The notes: generated from the sequence alone by a model not told the origin. A DNA stretch of 15,360 bases from Candidatus Rokuibacteriota bacterium (GCA_003220195.1 QHRT01000109.1:24786-40145); one strand, 5' to 3'; numbered from the stretch's first letter, positions 7,387-15,148 are shown. Numbers and translations: made by a program.

Positions 7387-8004
7387 ATGGCACTCCCGGC
7401 GTTCCTCGATCCGATCGTGACGCTGCCGAAGCAGTACAAGATGATTCTCGGCGTCGTCGGCCTCTGCGCCATCGGCGCCGCCGCGTACTTCCTGCTTCTC
7501 GGTCCCGGTCACGAGCGCGTCGCGAAGCTCGACCAGTCCCTGAAGACGCTCGAGAGCGAGCTCGCCCAGGACCGCGCGACGCTCGCGCAGCTCGAGCAGG
7601 CCAGACGGCTCGCCACGGACCTCGAGCAGAAGCTCCTGCTCGTCACGGCGAAGCTGCCGAGCGACCGGGAGATGCCGCCGCTCTACCGGACCCTGGTGGA
7701 CGCCGCGTTCCAGTCCGGTCTCGGTGTCGCGCTCTTCCAGCCGAAGGAGCCGCGCGTCCAGGACTACTACAGCGAGATCCCGATCGTGATCACCGCCGAA
7801 GGCGGCTACCACGAGCTCGCCCGATTCCTCGATCGCGTCGCGGCGCTGCCGCGCGTGGTGACCGTCGCGGAGTGGAAGCTCGCGGGAACGGGCCGCTCGA
7901 AAGACTCGGTGCATGCGAATCTGACGCTCGCGACGTACACCTACCGCCCGGTGGGATCCCCGCCGGTGCCGAAGGCCGCGGAGGCCGCGGAGAGAAAAAA
8001 ATGA
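7387..8004 (+). CDS. pilO: Type IV pilus inner-membrane protein PilO
   Basis: PilO is the partner of PilN in the inner-membrane alignment complex. The 205-residue protein has one membrane helix at about residues 19-39, a coiled coil at about 40-95 (HERVAKLDQSLKTLESELAQDRATL...), and a periplasmic domain with LPSDREMPPLYRTLVDAAFQSGL and GGYHELARFLDRVAALPRVVTV, which are PilO hallmarks. The ATG directly abuts the pilN stop with no gap. The 3' end lies in an A-rich stretch (seven As) just before the ATGATGG that overlaps the pilP start. Confidence 0.93.
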   Translation: MALPAFLDPIVTLPKQYKMILGVVGLCAIGAAAYFLLLGPGHERVAKLDQSLKTLESELAQDRATLAQLEQARRLATDLEQKLLLVTAKLPSDREMPPLYRTLVDAAFQSGLGVALFQPKEPRVQDYYSEIPIVITAEGGYHELARFLDRVAALPRVVTVAEWKLAGTGRSKDSVHANLTLATYTYRPVGSPPVPKAAEAAERKK

Positions 8005-8534
8005 TGGCCCCGACGATCAACGCTCTGGCAATCGTCGCTCTCGCAGCGGCGGTGCTCTCGGCGTGTGGACGCTCTCCGGCGCCGACGCCTGTGGCCGCCG
8101 CCGCGTCCGAGCCGGCCGCTGCGCCGGCGTCCCCGAAATCCGAGCCCCCGAAGATCGCATCGTCCACGGCGCCCACGCCGGCCGCAGTGGCGAAAGCCGC
8201 GAGCGATCTGCTGGCCCCGCCGGCACGTCCGTACGACGCCCGGGGCCGGCGCGATCCCTTCGACAATCTCGAGCTTCAGCTCCAGCAAAAAGACAAGGAA
8301 AAGGGCCGGACGTCGGGGTTCACCGTGGCCTCGACGAAGCTCACCGGCATCGTGCGCGGTGAGTCGCTGCTGGCCCTGGTCGAGACGCCCGATGGCGTCG
8401 GCTACATCTTGAAACCCGGAGACACGCTCGGCGACGGCCGGCTGCTCGAGATCGCGCGCGACAGCGCCGTCTTCACTGTCGCGCCGAAGGGCGGCTCCGC
8501 GTCGCGCGTCACTCTCAAGATTGCGGCGGACTGA
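8001..8534 (+). CDS. pilP: Type IV pilus lipoprotein PilP
   Basis: PilP is a lipoprotein that connects the PilN/PilO complex to the secretin PilQ. The 177-residue product has a signal peptide ending in the lipobox LSAC, with the lipidated Cys at residue 22. A long Ala/Pro/Ser linker (about 24-75) is followed by the PilP marker RRDPFDNL at 83-90 and a beta-rich domain with LTGIVRGESLLALVE and GYILKPGDTLGDGRLLEI. ATG 8001 overlaps the pilO stop as ATGA; a second ATG at 8004 would drop one residue. The stop is 4 nt before the pilQ start. Confidence 0.92.
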   Translation: MMAPTINALAIVALAAAVLSACGRSPAPTPVAAAASEPAAAPASPKSEPPKIASSTAPTPAAVAKAASDLLAPPARPYDARGRRDPFDNLELQLQQKDKEKGRTSGFTVASTKLTGIVRGESLLALVETPDGVGYILKPGDTLGDGRLLEIARDSAVFTVAPKGGSASRVTLKIAAD

Positions 8535-8538
8535 GCGA

Positions 8539-10332
8539 ATGAAACGACGACCGCGCACGCTCCTCGGCTCTCTGCGACAGGCCTTGCTGGTGACGCTGAT
8601 TCCCATGACGGCCGTGGCGCAAGCCCCCACGCCGCCGCCACCGCCCGCGCCTCCGTCTCCGTCGACGGGGAACGGACGCCTCATCTCGTTCGATTTCAAG
8701 GACGCGGACGTCGTGAACCTGCTCCGCATCCTGGCGGCCGAGAGCGGCCGCAACATCGTTATCTCGGACGACGTGAAGGGCAAGATGTCGCTCACCCTTC
8801 GCAACGTCCCGTGGGAGCAGGCGCTCGACGTCATTCTCGAGTCCCGCGGCCTCGAGAAGATCGACCGGGGCAACGTCCTCCGGATCGTGACGCGCGAGCA
8901 GCTCGCGAGGGAACGCGAGGCGGTTGCCCGGATCGAAGCCGCGCGCATCACGGCCGAGCAGGCGAAGTCGAAAGCCGATTTCGAGCTGCGCGAAAAGGCC
9001 GCCGATGCCGAGTTGAAGGAGCAGCAGGCGCAGCAACGACGGCTCGCGACCGAGGCCGCCATCGCAGAGCAACAGGCGCGCGGCCCACTCCGTGAAGAGA
9101 CGATCCGGCTCGCGTACGCGGATCCGGATGAGGTCGCCCGGACGCTGTCCGGAATCCTCGGGATCGCGTACTCGCCGACCGGAGTCGTGTCAGCCGCCCC
9201 CGTCGTGCCGCCGGCGGGTCCGCCTTTTTCCGCGCTCTACGGGCTGCAGCCGCCCGCGCCGTCTCCGGAATTCGGCACGGTGCCGCCGGCGGAAGTCCTG
9301 GCCAAGGGCATCACGATCCGCCCGTATCGGCCGACGAACTCGATCTTCATCCGCCACTACGAGAAGGATCTGGAGCGCATCAAGAAGCTCGTCCGCGAGC
9401 AGCTCGACGTGCCGCTACCGCAGATCAAGATCGAGGCGCGGATGAACGAGCTCTCCCGCCGCGACCTCTTCGACATCGGCGTATCGTGGAGCGGCGGCGG
9501 GGCCCGGCAAGCTGGTCGGAACGTTCTCACCACCCAGGGCGTCAACCCCGGGCAGGGTCCCAACTCCGTCTTTGCGGCAGCGCCAGGAACGCCCGGCGCG
9601 GTTCCCCCACCCAACACGCTCCCTGTCGCCAGCGGCCTCGGGTTGCCTGCTCAGCTTCCAATCAGCAGCCTCACCGGCTTGCCGCTCGGCGGCAACATCG
9701 TCAACCTGCCGCTGCAGACGACCGGGCTGCCGACCGCGGCGATCGGCTTCGGGATCATCGGCACGAACTTCAGCCTGAATCTGGCGCTGGAAGCCCTCGA
9801 ATTCCTGAGCAAGACCCGTTCACTCTCCCGGCCGGAAATCGTGACGGTGGAGAACGCCAAGGCGTCGATCTCGCTCGGCAGTGAGATCCCGTACGCCACC
9901 GTGAGCTCCGCGGGTACCCAGGTCCAGTTCAAGGAAGCCGTGCTGAAGCTGGAAGTCGTTCCGACCGTGATCCGGGAGACGGCCGCGACGAAGATCAAGA
10001 TGAAGGTCGTCATCGAGGACAACTCGAAGGGGACCGACGTCTCGTCGGGCAGCGCCGGTGGCTCGCTGCCGTCGATCAACAAGCGCCGCGCCGAGACCGA
10101 GGTGGTCGTGCGCGAAGGCCAGTCGCTCGTGATCGGCGGAATCAACCAGCGGACCGAGGTGCAGACCACGAACAAGGTGCCGATGCTGGGCGATATCCCG
10201 GTGTTCGGCTGGCTCTTCAAGACGCGGAGCACCGCGGTCGATCCCGATCGCGAGCTCGTCGTCTTCATCACCCCGTCGGTCCTGCGAGATCCGACCCGAA
10301 GCACCGCCCCGAGCATTCCGCCCGCTCGCTGA
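8539..10332 (+). CDS. pilQ: Type IV pilus secretin PilQ
   Basis: PilQ forms the outer-membrane pore through which the pilus passes. The 597-residue product begins with a Sec signal peptide (cut after about AVAQA, residue 29) and a polyproline stretch (PPPPP, about 32-36). A secretin/TonB short domain spans about 48-117 (ISFDFKDADVVNLLRILAAESG). A charged Ala/Glu/Gln-rich helix of about 60 residues (119-182) follows, then the N1/secretin_N domain (186-293), interrupted by a Pro-rich insert (213-252). The secretin beta domain runs from about 294 to 583, with the VPMLGDIPVFGWLFK motif at 547-561 and ELVVFITP at 572-579. No AMIN domains are present, so it is a short PilQ. ATG 8539 is used because it precedes a good signal peptide. 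Confidence 0.95.
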   Translation: MKRRPRTLLGSLRQALLVTLIPMTAVAQAPTPPPPPAPPSPSTGNGRLISFDFKDADVVNLLRILAAESGRNIVISDDVKGKMSLTLRNVPWEQALDVILESRGLEKIDRGNVLRIVTREQLAREREAVARIEAARITAEQAKSKADFELREKAADAELKEQQAQQRRLATEAAIAEQQARGPLREETIRLAYADPDEVARTLSGILGIAYSPTGVVSAAPVVPPAGPPFSALYGLQPPAPSPEFGTVPPAEVLAKGITIRPYRPTNSIFIRHYEKDLERIKKLVREQLDVPLPQIKIEARMNELSRRDLFDIGVSWSGGGARQAGRNVLTTQGVNPGQGPNSVFAAAPGTPGAVPPPNTLPVASGLGLPAQLPISSLTGLPLGGNIVNLPLQTTGLPTAAIGFGIIGTNFSLNLALEALEFLSKTRSLSRPEIVTVENAKASISLGSEIPYATVSSAGTQVQFKEAVLKLEVVPTVIRETAATKIKMKVVIEDNSKGTDVSSGSAGGSLPSINKRRAETEVVVREGQSLVIGGINQRTEVQTTNKVPMLGDIPVFGWLFKTRSTAVDPDRELVVFITPSVLRDPTRSTAPSIPPAR

Positions 10333-10337
10333 AGTTT

Positions 10338-10370
10338 TCACCGGGAAGGCCGCGCGGCCTTCCCCGGTGA
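10338..10370 (+). terminator. Strong GC hairpin after pilQ
   Basis: TCACCGGGAAGGCCGC pairs with GCGGCCTTCCCCGGTGA with one bulged base, starting 6 nt after the pilQ stop. No run of T follows, so it is not a standard intrinsic terminator. It could still stop transcription, or protect the 3' end of the pil message. Confidence 0.55.
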
Positions 10371-10386
10371 CGTCGGCTCCACATGG

Positions 10387-10392
10387 TAAGCT
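10387..10392 (+). promoter_or_regulatory. Candidate -10 box for aroB, leaderless spacing
   Basis: TAAGCT matches the TANNNT -10 pattern and ends 8 nt before the aroB ATG at 10401. No Shine-Dalgarno sequence precedes that ATG. The spacing would put the transcript start at or next to the A of the start codon. Confidence 0.3.
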
Positions 10393-10400
10393 GGGGCCGC

Positions 10401-11483
10401 ATGCTCGTTCCCGTCCAGCTCGGCGCTCGCTCGTACACGATCGTGGTGGAAGCCGGCGGTCTCGCGAAGCTCGGCGATCACCTCCGTCCGCTCGGCCTCG
10501 GCTCGAAGACCGCGCTCGTCACGGATCCGGTGATCCGACGACTCTATGGCGACACGGTCACCGACAGCCTGAAGAGCGCCGGGTTCTCGGTCGCGCACGT
10601 CGAGATTCCCGAGGGCGAGGGAGCGAAGACCCTCGCCGTGGCCGCGCGATGCTGGGACGAGCTCCTGGCCGCCCGGCTCGATCGATCCTCGACGGTCCTG
10701 GCGCTCGGGGGTGGCGCCGTCGGCGACCTGGCCGGGTTCGTGTCCGCGACGTACATGCGCGGCATGAATTTCGTGCAGCTGCCGACGACCGTGCTGGCGC
10801 AAGTGGACGCGTCCATCGGCGGCAAGACCGCGGTCGATCACCCGCGCGCGAAGAACCTGATCGGCGCGTTCCACCAGCCGCGCCTGGTGCTCGTCGATCC
10901 GCTCGTCGTCCGCACGCTGCCGGAGCGCGAGTTCCGCTCGGGGCTCGCCGAGATGGTGAAGCACGGCATCGTGCTGGACCTCGCGTACTTCGAGGAGATG
11001 GACGCGGGCGTCCCCCGTCTGCTCACCCGCGATCCGGATACGCTCGAGCGCCTCATCGGCGGCTCCTGCCGGCTCAAGGCCGGTGTGATCGAGCGCGATC
11101 CCGAAGAGAAGAGCGATCTGCGGTTCGCCCTGAACTACGGCCACACGATCGGCCACGCGCTCGAGGCGGTGACCGAGTACGGCAGGTGGACGCACGGCGA
11201 AGCGGTCTCCCTCGGCATCGTCGCGGAGGCGCGCCTGGCGCGGCGGCTGGGCGTCGCGTCGGCGGACGTCGTCGCGCAACAGGAGCGCGTGCTCACGGCG
11301 CTCGGGCTCCCGACCCGCGTCGGCCCGATCGACGTCAGCGCCGTCGTCGCCGCGATCGGGCGTGACAAGAAAGCGCGTGACGGGCGCATCCCGTTCGTGC
11401 TCGCCCCGGCGATCGGGACGTTCAAGCTCGTCTACGACGTCACCGCGGACGACGTGTGCGCGGCGCTCGCGGAGGTCGCGTGA
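10401..11483 (+). CDS. aroB: 3-dehydroquinate synthase
   Basis: AroB converts DAHP to 3-dehydroquinate, the second step of the shikimate pathway, using NAD and a divalent metal in the cytoplasm. The 360-residue product is of usual length. It shows the NAD-binding LGGGAVGDLAGFVSATYMRG (102-121), QVDASIGGKTAVDHPRAKNLIGAFHQP (134-160), metal ligands E184 in LAEMVKHG, H248 in NYGHTIGHALE and H265 in WTHGEAV, and DPEEKSDLR (233-241). I use ATG 10401 because the family begins with a short strand there; ATG 10383 would add six unrelated residues. It follows pilQ across a hairpin, as in many pilMNOPQ-aroKB loci, but aroK is absent here. Confidence 0.97.
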   Translation: MLVPVQLGARSYTIVVEAGGLAKLGDHLRPLGLGSKTALVTDPVIRRLYGDTVTDSLKSAGFSVAHVEIPEGEGAKTLAVAARCWDELLAARLDRSSTVLALGGGAVGDLAGFVSATYMRGMNFVQLPTTVLAQVDASIGGKTAVDHPRAKNLIGAFHQPRLVLVDPLVVRTLPEREFRSGLAEMVKHGIVLDLAYFEEMDAGVPRLLTRDPDTLERLIGGSCRLKAGVIERDPEEKSDLRFALNYGHTIGHALEAVTEYGRWTHGEAVSLGIVAEARLARRLGVASADVVAQQERVLTALGLPTRVGPIDVSAVVAAIGRDKKARDGRIPFVLAPAIGTFKLVYDVTADDVCAALAEVA

Positions 11484-12130
11484 CGGTGCGCGAGACGCCA
11501 ATGGTGGCCGGTGACGAGACTCAGCTCGAGGCCGCGATCAAGCGCGCCGAGGAGCGACTCGCCCGAGAGCCGGACTCTCTCGTGTTCGCCCAGCTCGCCG
11601 ATCTCTATCGCAAGGCGGGCCGGGGGGAGGAAGCGATTGCGGTCTGCCGCAACGGGCTCGCGCGCTATCCGCATTACACGACCGCGCGCCTGATCCTGGC
11701 GAAGAGCCTCGTCGCCGGAGGCGCTCTCGACGACGCGATCGCCGAGCTCGACGCCGTGCTCGCCGCCAACCCCACCGACGCGCCGGCGCATCGACTTGCC
11801 GCCGACGTCGAGCGGCAGCGCGGCCGCATCGACGCGGCGATCGCCCACCTGGAGCAGGTGGCTCGGCAGGATCCGGCCGACCGCGACACGCGGACGATGC
11901 TGGCGCTGCTCTCCGCCGATCCGGCCGCGTCGACCGCGACCGCGCTCATGCGGGTGCTGCGCGACGACACGTTCATGACGCCGTCCTTCGGCGCGCTCTG
12001 CCTCGCCGAGGGATGCGCGGACGAGGCGGTGGTCGTCTTCAGCGGGATCCTCAGGAAGGATCCCGAGCACCCCGACGCGCGTGCCGGACTTTCCGCCGCG
12101 CTGCGCGCGCGATCCCGACGGAAGGGGTAG
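11480..12130 (+). CDS. Soluble TPR protein of unknown role
   Basis: This 216-residue protein has no signal peptide or membrane helix. It is mostly helical, with at least three TPR repeats: PDSLVFAQLADLYRKAGRGEEAIAVCRNGLARYP, TTARLILAKSLVAGGALDDAIAELDAVLAANP, and APAHRLAADVERQRGRIDAAIAHLEQVARQDP. A further repeat-like end reads ALCLAEGCADEAVVVFSGILRKDPEHPDA. TPRs act as protein-protein scaffolds; the partner cannot be told from the sequence. The start at GTG 11480 overlaps the aroB stop as GTGA and has GGAGG 4 nt upstream; GTG 11486 or ATG 11501 are alternatives. It lies between aroB and efp, where PilF- or motor-related TPRs are not usual, so I leave it unnamed. Confidence 0.85.
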   Translation: MTVRETPMVAGDETQLEAAIKRAEERLAREPDSLVFAQLADLYRKAGRGEEAIAVCRNGLARYPHYTTARLILAKSLVAGGALDDAIAELDAVLAANPTDAPAHRLAADVERQRGRIDAAIAHLEQVARQDPADRDTRTMLALLSADPAASTATALMRVLRDDTFMTPSFGALCLAEGCADEAVVVFSGILRKDPEHPDARAGLSAALRARSRRKG

Positions 12131-12134
12131 CGCG

Positions 12135-12701
12135 ATGCAGGTCTCCACCGCGGAGTTCAAACGAGGGCTCAAGATCGTCTTCGATGGTCAGCCGTACGCG
12201 ATCGTGGACTTCCAGCACGTGAAGCCCGGCAAGGGCGGCGCCTTCGTCCGGACGAAGCTGAAGCACCTGCGCGCCGGCCGCGTGATCGACAACACGTTCC
12301 GGGCCGGTGAGAAAGTGGAGCTCGTCGACTTCGAGGAAAAGCACATGCAGTTCCTCTATCGCGACGACCGCTACCACTTCATGGACACGGAGACGTACGA
12401 CCAGGTGTCGCTCTCCGAGGACGACGTGGGCAACGCGCGACTCTATCTCAAGGAGAACACCGAGGTCGACGTCCTCTACATCGACGGCGCGCCGGTGACG
12501 ATCGAGCTGCCGAACTTCGCCGAGCTGCGCATCACGCGCACCGATCCGGGCGTGCGCGGCGACACGGCGCAGGGCGGGACGAAGCCGGCCACGCTCGAGA
12601 CCGGCGCGATTGTCCAGGTCCCGCTCTTCCTGAACGAGGGTGACGTCGTGAAAGTGGATACGCGGACCGGCGAGTATCTCGGCCGCGTGGCGGCAGGCTG
12701 A
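12135..12701 (+). CDS. efp: Translation elongation factor P
   Basis: EF-P enters the ribosomal E site and relieves stalling at runs of proline. The 188-residue product matches the usual length and has the KOW-like N-terminal domain (TAEFKRGLKIVFDGQPYAIVDFQHVKPGKGGAF), two OB folds, and the family C-terminus (DVVKVDTRTGEYLGRV). K33 in PGKG is the lysine at the position that is modified in E. coli (K34); the modifying enzymes are not in this window. ATG 12135 gives the standard N-terminus. The stop at 12699-12701 overlaps an ATG that opens a repeat-coding frame toward accB. Confidence 0.97.
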   Translation: MQVSTAEFKRGLKIVFDGQPYAIVDFQHVKPGKGGAFVRTKLKHLRAGRVIDNTFRAGEKVELVDFEEKHMQFLYRDDRYHFMDTETYDQVSLSEDDVGNARLYLKENTEVDVLYIDGAPVTIELPNFAELRITRTDPGVRGDTAQGGTKPATLETGAIVQVPLFLNEGDVVKVDTRTGEYLGRVAAG

Positions 12702-12705
12702 TGGG

Positions 12706-12789
12706 CGTGCCGCGGCCGGCACGGAGCGTGCCGCGGCCGGCACGGAGCGTGCCGCGGCCGGCACGGAGCGTGCCGAGGCGGGCGCGGCG
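12706..12789 (+). repeat. 21-bp tandem repeat with hairpin units between efp and accB
   Basis: Three perfect 21-bp copies lie at 12706-12726, 12727-12747 and 12748-12768, followed by a degenerate fourth to about 12789. Each unit contains CGTGCCG and CGGCACG as inverted arms around a 4-nt loop, so the array is a row of GC hairpins. Because 21 is a multiple of 3, the repeat encodes the heptapeptide VPRPARS in the accB frame. Confidence 0.85.
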
Positions 12790-12808
12790 CGCGGGACGAG
12801 GCACGGAA

Positions 12809-13252
12809 ATGTCGACGGCGATCGTCGGGATGGTTCGTGATCTCGGCTCCGTCCTGGCCGAGCTCGGACTGACCGAGGTCGAGGTCACGTGGTCGGGCAC
12901 GACCGTTCGCGTGCAGCGATCGGCGCCGACGGCCGTGGTGGCGCACGCGGCCGCGCCACCGGTCGCGCCGGCGGCAACGGTTTCGATCGCGGAACCGGTC
13001 GGCGCATCGGCGGTCACCATCGAGGCGCCCATGGTCGGGATGTTCTACCGCGCGTCCTCACCGACCGCCGAGCCGTACGTGCGCGAAGGCGACGGCGTCA
13101 AGCCAGGCCAGATCGTCTGCATCATCGAAGCGATGAAGCTGATGAACGAGATCGAGTCGAAGGTCGGCGGCCGCATCGCGACGGTGCTGGTCGAGAACGG
13201 TCAGCCGGTCGAGTACGGCCAGCCGCTGTTCACGGTCGATCCGCTCGCCTGA
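12809..13252 (+). CDS. accB: Biotin carboxyl carrier protein of acetyl-CoA carboxylase
   Basis: BCCP carries the biotin that moves CO2 from biotin carboxylase to the carboxyltransferase, in the first step of fatty acid synthesis. The 147-residue product has a short helical N-terminus, an Ala/Pro linker (about 38-68), and a biotinyl domain (70-145) with EAMKLMNEI, the biotinylated lysine being K110. The start is ATG 12809 (MSTAIVGMVRDLG), preceded by GAGG about 7 nt upstream. The frame is also open from ATG 12701, which would add 36 residues of repeat-derived VPRPARS sequence. The usual partner accC follows, but with another gene in between. Confidence 0.95.
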   Translation: MSTAIVGMVRDLGSVLAELGLTEVEVTWSGTTVRVQRSAPTAVVAHAAAPPVAPAATVSIAEPVGASAVTIEAPMVGMFYRASSPTAEPYVREGDGVKPGQIVCIIEAMKLMNEIESKVGGRIATVLVENGQPVEYGQPLFTVDPLA

Positions 13253-13293
13253 TTCACGTTGCCCGCGCGGCGTTTCTCCGACACACTCGGGCC

Positions 13294-13755
13294 ATGGCAC
13301 GGCGCTGGGTGCTCTCTGCCGGGGTGCTCTTCGGGTTGACGCTCACGTTGCCCGCGGTGGGCCAGGGTCAGATCGGCCTTCCCCCGAATTCCGTTCCAGC
13401 CGGTCAGTTGAATCTTTCCCCGAATACGCCTCCATCGATCCCGACCCCGAACAACCCGCCGACGAACGCGAGTGGCCCGTACCCGATGATGCCGACGTGG
13501 CCGTTTCCCGCGGCCGACACCGGCCAGCTGATCGGGTACATCCAGGTCCCGCCGCAGGCGATGACGATCCAGGTTCTGGCGCCGACCCCGGAATCCCTGC
13601 CAGCTCGCATGGAGCGGGAGACCGTCGAGATCCCGGGATACGTCGTGACCGAGACGACGACCGGGTATCTCCTGCCTGAACGATGGACGCTGGACCATCT
13701 GAACGTGGGTGTCTACCAGTGGCGCAGGCTTCCGCCCGAGTTCCGGAAGAAGTGA
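13294..13755 (+). CDS. Secreted protein of unknown function between accB and accC
   Basis: I do not recognise this 153-residue protein. It starts at ATG 13294 (MARRWVLSAGVLFGLTLTLPAVGQGQ), a good Sec signal peptide with likely cleavage near VGQ-GQ (about residue 24). The next 45 residues are rich in Pro, Asn and Ser, like a linker or extended wall-exposed segment. The rest is mixed (about 70-153): GQLIGYIQVPPQAMTIQVLAP, then a segment ending IPGYVVTETTTGYLLPERWTL, and a basic C-terminus. No membrane helix, Cys or catalytic motif is visible. It starts 41 nt after accB and ends 16 nt before accC, so it would be co-transcribed with two cytoplasmic enzymes, which is odd. Its own reading frame is open throughout with no break. 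Confidence 0.7.
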   Translation: MARRWVLSAGVLFGLTLTLPAVGQGQIGLPPNSVPAGQLNLSPNTPPSIPTPNNPPTNASGPYPMMPTWPFPAADTGQLIGYIQVPPQAMTIQVLAPTPESLPARMERETVEIPGYVVTETTTGYLLPERWTLDHLNVGVYQWRRLPPEFRKK

Positions 13756-13771
13756 TCGCGACGCGCTCCAC

Positions 13772-15109
13772 ATGTTCCAGAAGCTCCTGATCGCGAATCG
13801 CGGCGAGATCGCCCTCCGGATCCTCCGCACCTGTCGCGAGCTCGGCATTCGAACGGTCGTCGCCCATTCCAAGGCGGATGCGCAGTCGCTGCCCGTGCGG
13901 CTCGCCGACGAGTCGATCTGCATCGGTCCGGACGACGCACGCTCCAGTTATCTGAACATTCCGGCGATCGTGTCGGCCGCCGCCGTCACCGACAGCGAAG
14001 CGATCCATCCCGGATACGGCTTTCTCGCGGAGAACGCCGCCTTCGCCGATATCTGTCGCTCCTGCTCGATCACCTTCGTCGGCCCGTCGCCGGAAGCGAT
14101 CCGCCTGATGGGCGACAAGGCGCAGGCGCGCCAGCTCGCGCAGCAGGCCAGCGTGCCGATCGTGCCGGGCAGCGTCACGCCGCTGCGCGACGCCGACGAC
14201 GCCCAGGACGTCGCCGCGCAGATCGGATATCCGATCATCTTGAAAGCGGCGGCGGGTGGAGGCGGGCGCGGCATGCGGGTCGTGCGCGACCGCGAGAGCC
14301 TGCCGCAGGCGTTGGCCGCCTGCCGCTCCGAGGCCGGCGCCGCGTTCGGATCCGCGGACATCTACTGCGAGAAGCTGATCGAAAATGCGCGGCACGTCGA
14401 GGTGCAGGTCCTCGGCGACAAGAACGGGATCCGTGTCCACCTGGGCGAGCGCGACTGCTCGGTCCAGCGGCGACACCAGAAGCTACTCGAAGAGTCGCCG
14501 GCGCCGGGTCTGGGCGCGGAGACCCGGGCCCGGCTCCATCGCGCCGCGTTGACCGTGGCCGGCGCGGTCAACTACGTCAGCGCCGGCACGGTCGAGTTCC
14601 TGGTCGACGACAGCGAGAGCTTCTACTTCATCGAAATGAACACGCGAATCCAGGTGGAGCATCCGGTGACGGAAATGGTCGCCGGCATCGATCTGATCCG
14701 GGAGCAGCTGCGCATCGCCTTCGGCGAGCCGCTCGGCTACCGGCAAAGCGACATCAAGTTGAGCGGCCACGCGATCGAGTGTCGCGTGAACGCAGAGGAC
14801 CCCGAGACGTTCGCGCCGAGCGCCGGGCGCGTGACGACGTGGATCCCACCCGGCGGGTTCGGCGTGCGCGTGGACAGTCATCTGATGGCGCCGTACGCGG
14901 TGCCCCCGTTCTACGACTCGCTCCTGGCGAAGATCGTCGTGCACGGCCGCGACCGCGGCGAAGCGATCGAGCGGATGCGCCGCGCGCTCGCGGAGACCGT
15001 GCTCGAAGGCGTGAAGACGACCATCCCGTTCCAGAAGAAAGTCCTCGGCGACGCCGCGTTCGTCGCCGGGCGCTTCGGCAGCGCCGATGCGGCGCGGCTC
15101 CACGGCTGA
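13772..15109 (+). CDS. accC: Biotin carboxylase subunit of acetyl-CoA carboxylase
   Basis: AccC uses ATP and bicarbonate to carboxylate the biotin on BCCP. The 445-residue product starts MFQKLLIANRGEIA, the normal N-terminus, so ATG 13772 is chosen over ATG 13709 upstream. The ATP-grasp features sit at expected positions: K116 in GDKA, K159 before the glycine loop GGGGRGM, and MNTRIQVEHPVTEM with R292 and E296 matching the catalytic residues of the E. coli enzyme. Ile replaces the usual Leu in NTRIQ. The C-terminal domain (about 330-445) is complete. It lies 16 nt after the unknown secreted protein, and its partner accB is just before that. Confidence 0.97.
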   Translation: MFQKLLIANRGEIALRILRTCRELGIRTVVAHSKADAQSLPVRLADESICIGPDDARSSYLNIPAIVSAAAVTDSEAIHPGYGFLAENAAFADICRSCSITFVGPSPEAIRLMGDKAQARQLAQQASVPIVPGSVTPLRDADDAQDVAAQIGYPIILKAAAGGGGRGMRVVRDRESLPQALAACRSEAGAAFGSADIYCEKLIENARHVEVQVLGDKNGIRVHLGERDCSVQRRHQKLLEESPAPGLGAETRARLHRAALTVAGAVNYVSAGTVEFLVDDSESFYFIEMNTRIQVEHPVTEMVAGIDLIREQLRIAFGEPLGYRQSDIKLSGHAIECRVNAEDPETFAPSAGRVTTWIPPGGFGVRVDSHLMAPYAVPPFYDSLLAKIVVHGRDRGEAIERMRRALAETVLEGVKTTIPFQKKVLGDAAFVAGRFGSADAARLHG

Positions 15110-15142
15110 GGCCAGTCGCGGGAAGCCCCCTGCCGAGTGGTC

Positions 15143-15148
15143 TATAAT
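15143..15148 (+). promoter_or_regulatory. Candidate -10 box for the substrate-binding protein gene
   Basis: A perfect TATAAT is the most AT-rich hexamer of this region, lying 38 nt before the next start codon. No clear -35 is found at about 15120-15125. With transcription starting near 15155, the 5' leader would be about 30 nt and contain the AGGAGG ribosome site at 15175-15180. Confidence 0.5.

Noticed and set aside
6673..7914. 413-residue minus-strand frame opposite pilN and pilO
   Set aside because: Arg/Glu/Asp-rich shadow spanning two real genes; no recognisable domain.
10338..11501. 387-residue minus-strand frame opposite aroB
   Set aside because: Antisense shadow of aroB, whose motifs are complete on the plus strand.
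12706..12789. Tandem repeat considered as a CRISPR array
   Set aside because: The units are contiguous with no unique spacers, and no cas genes are nearby.
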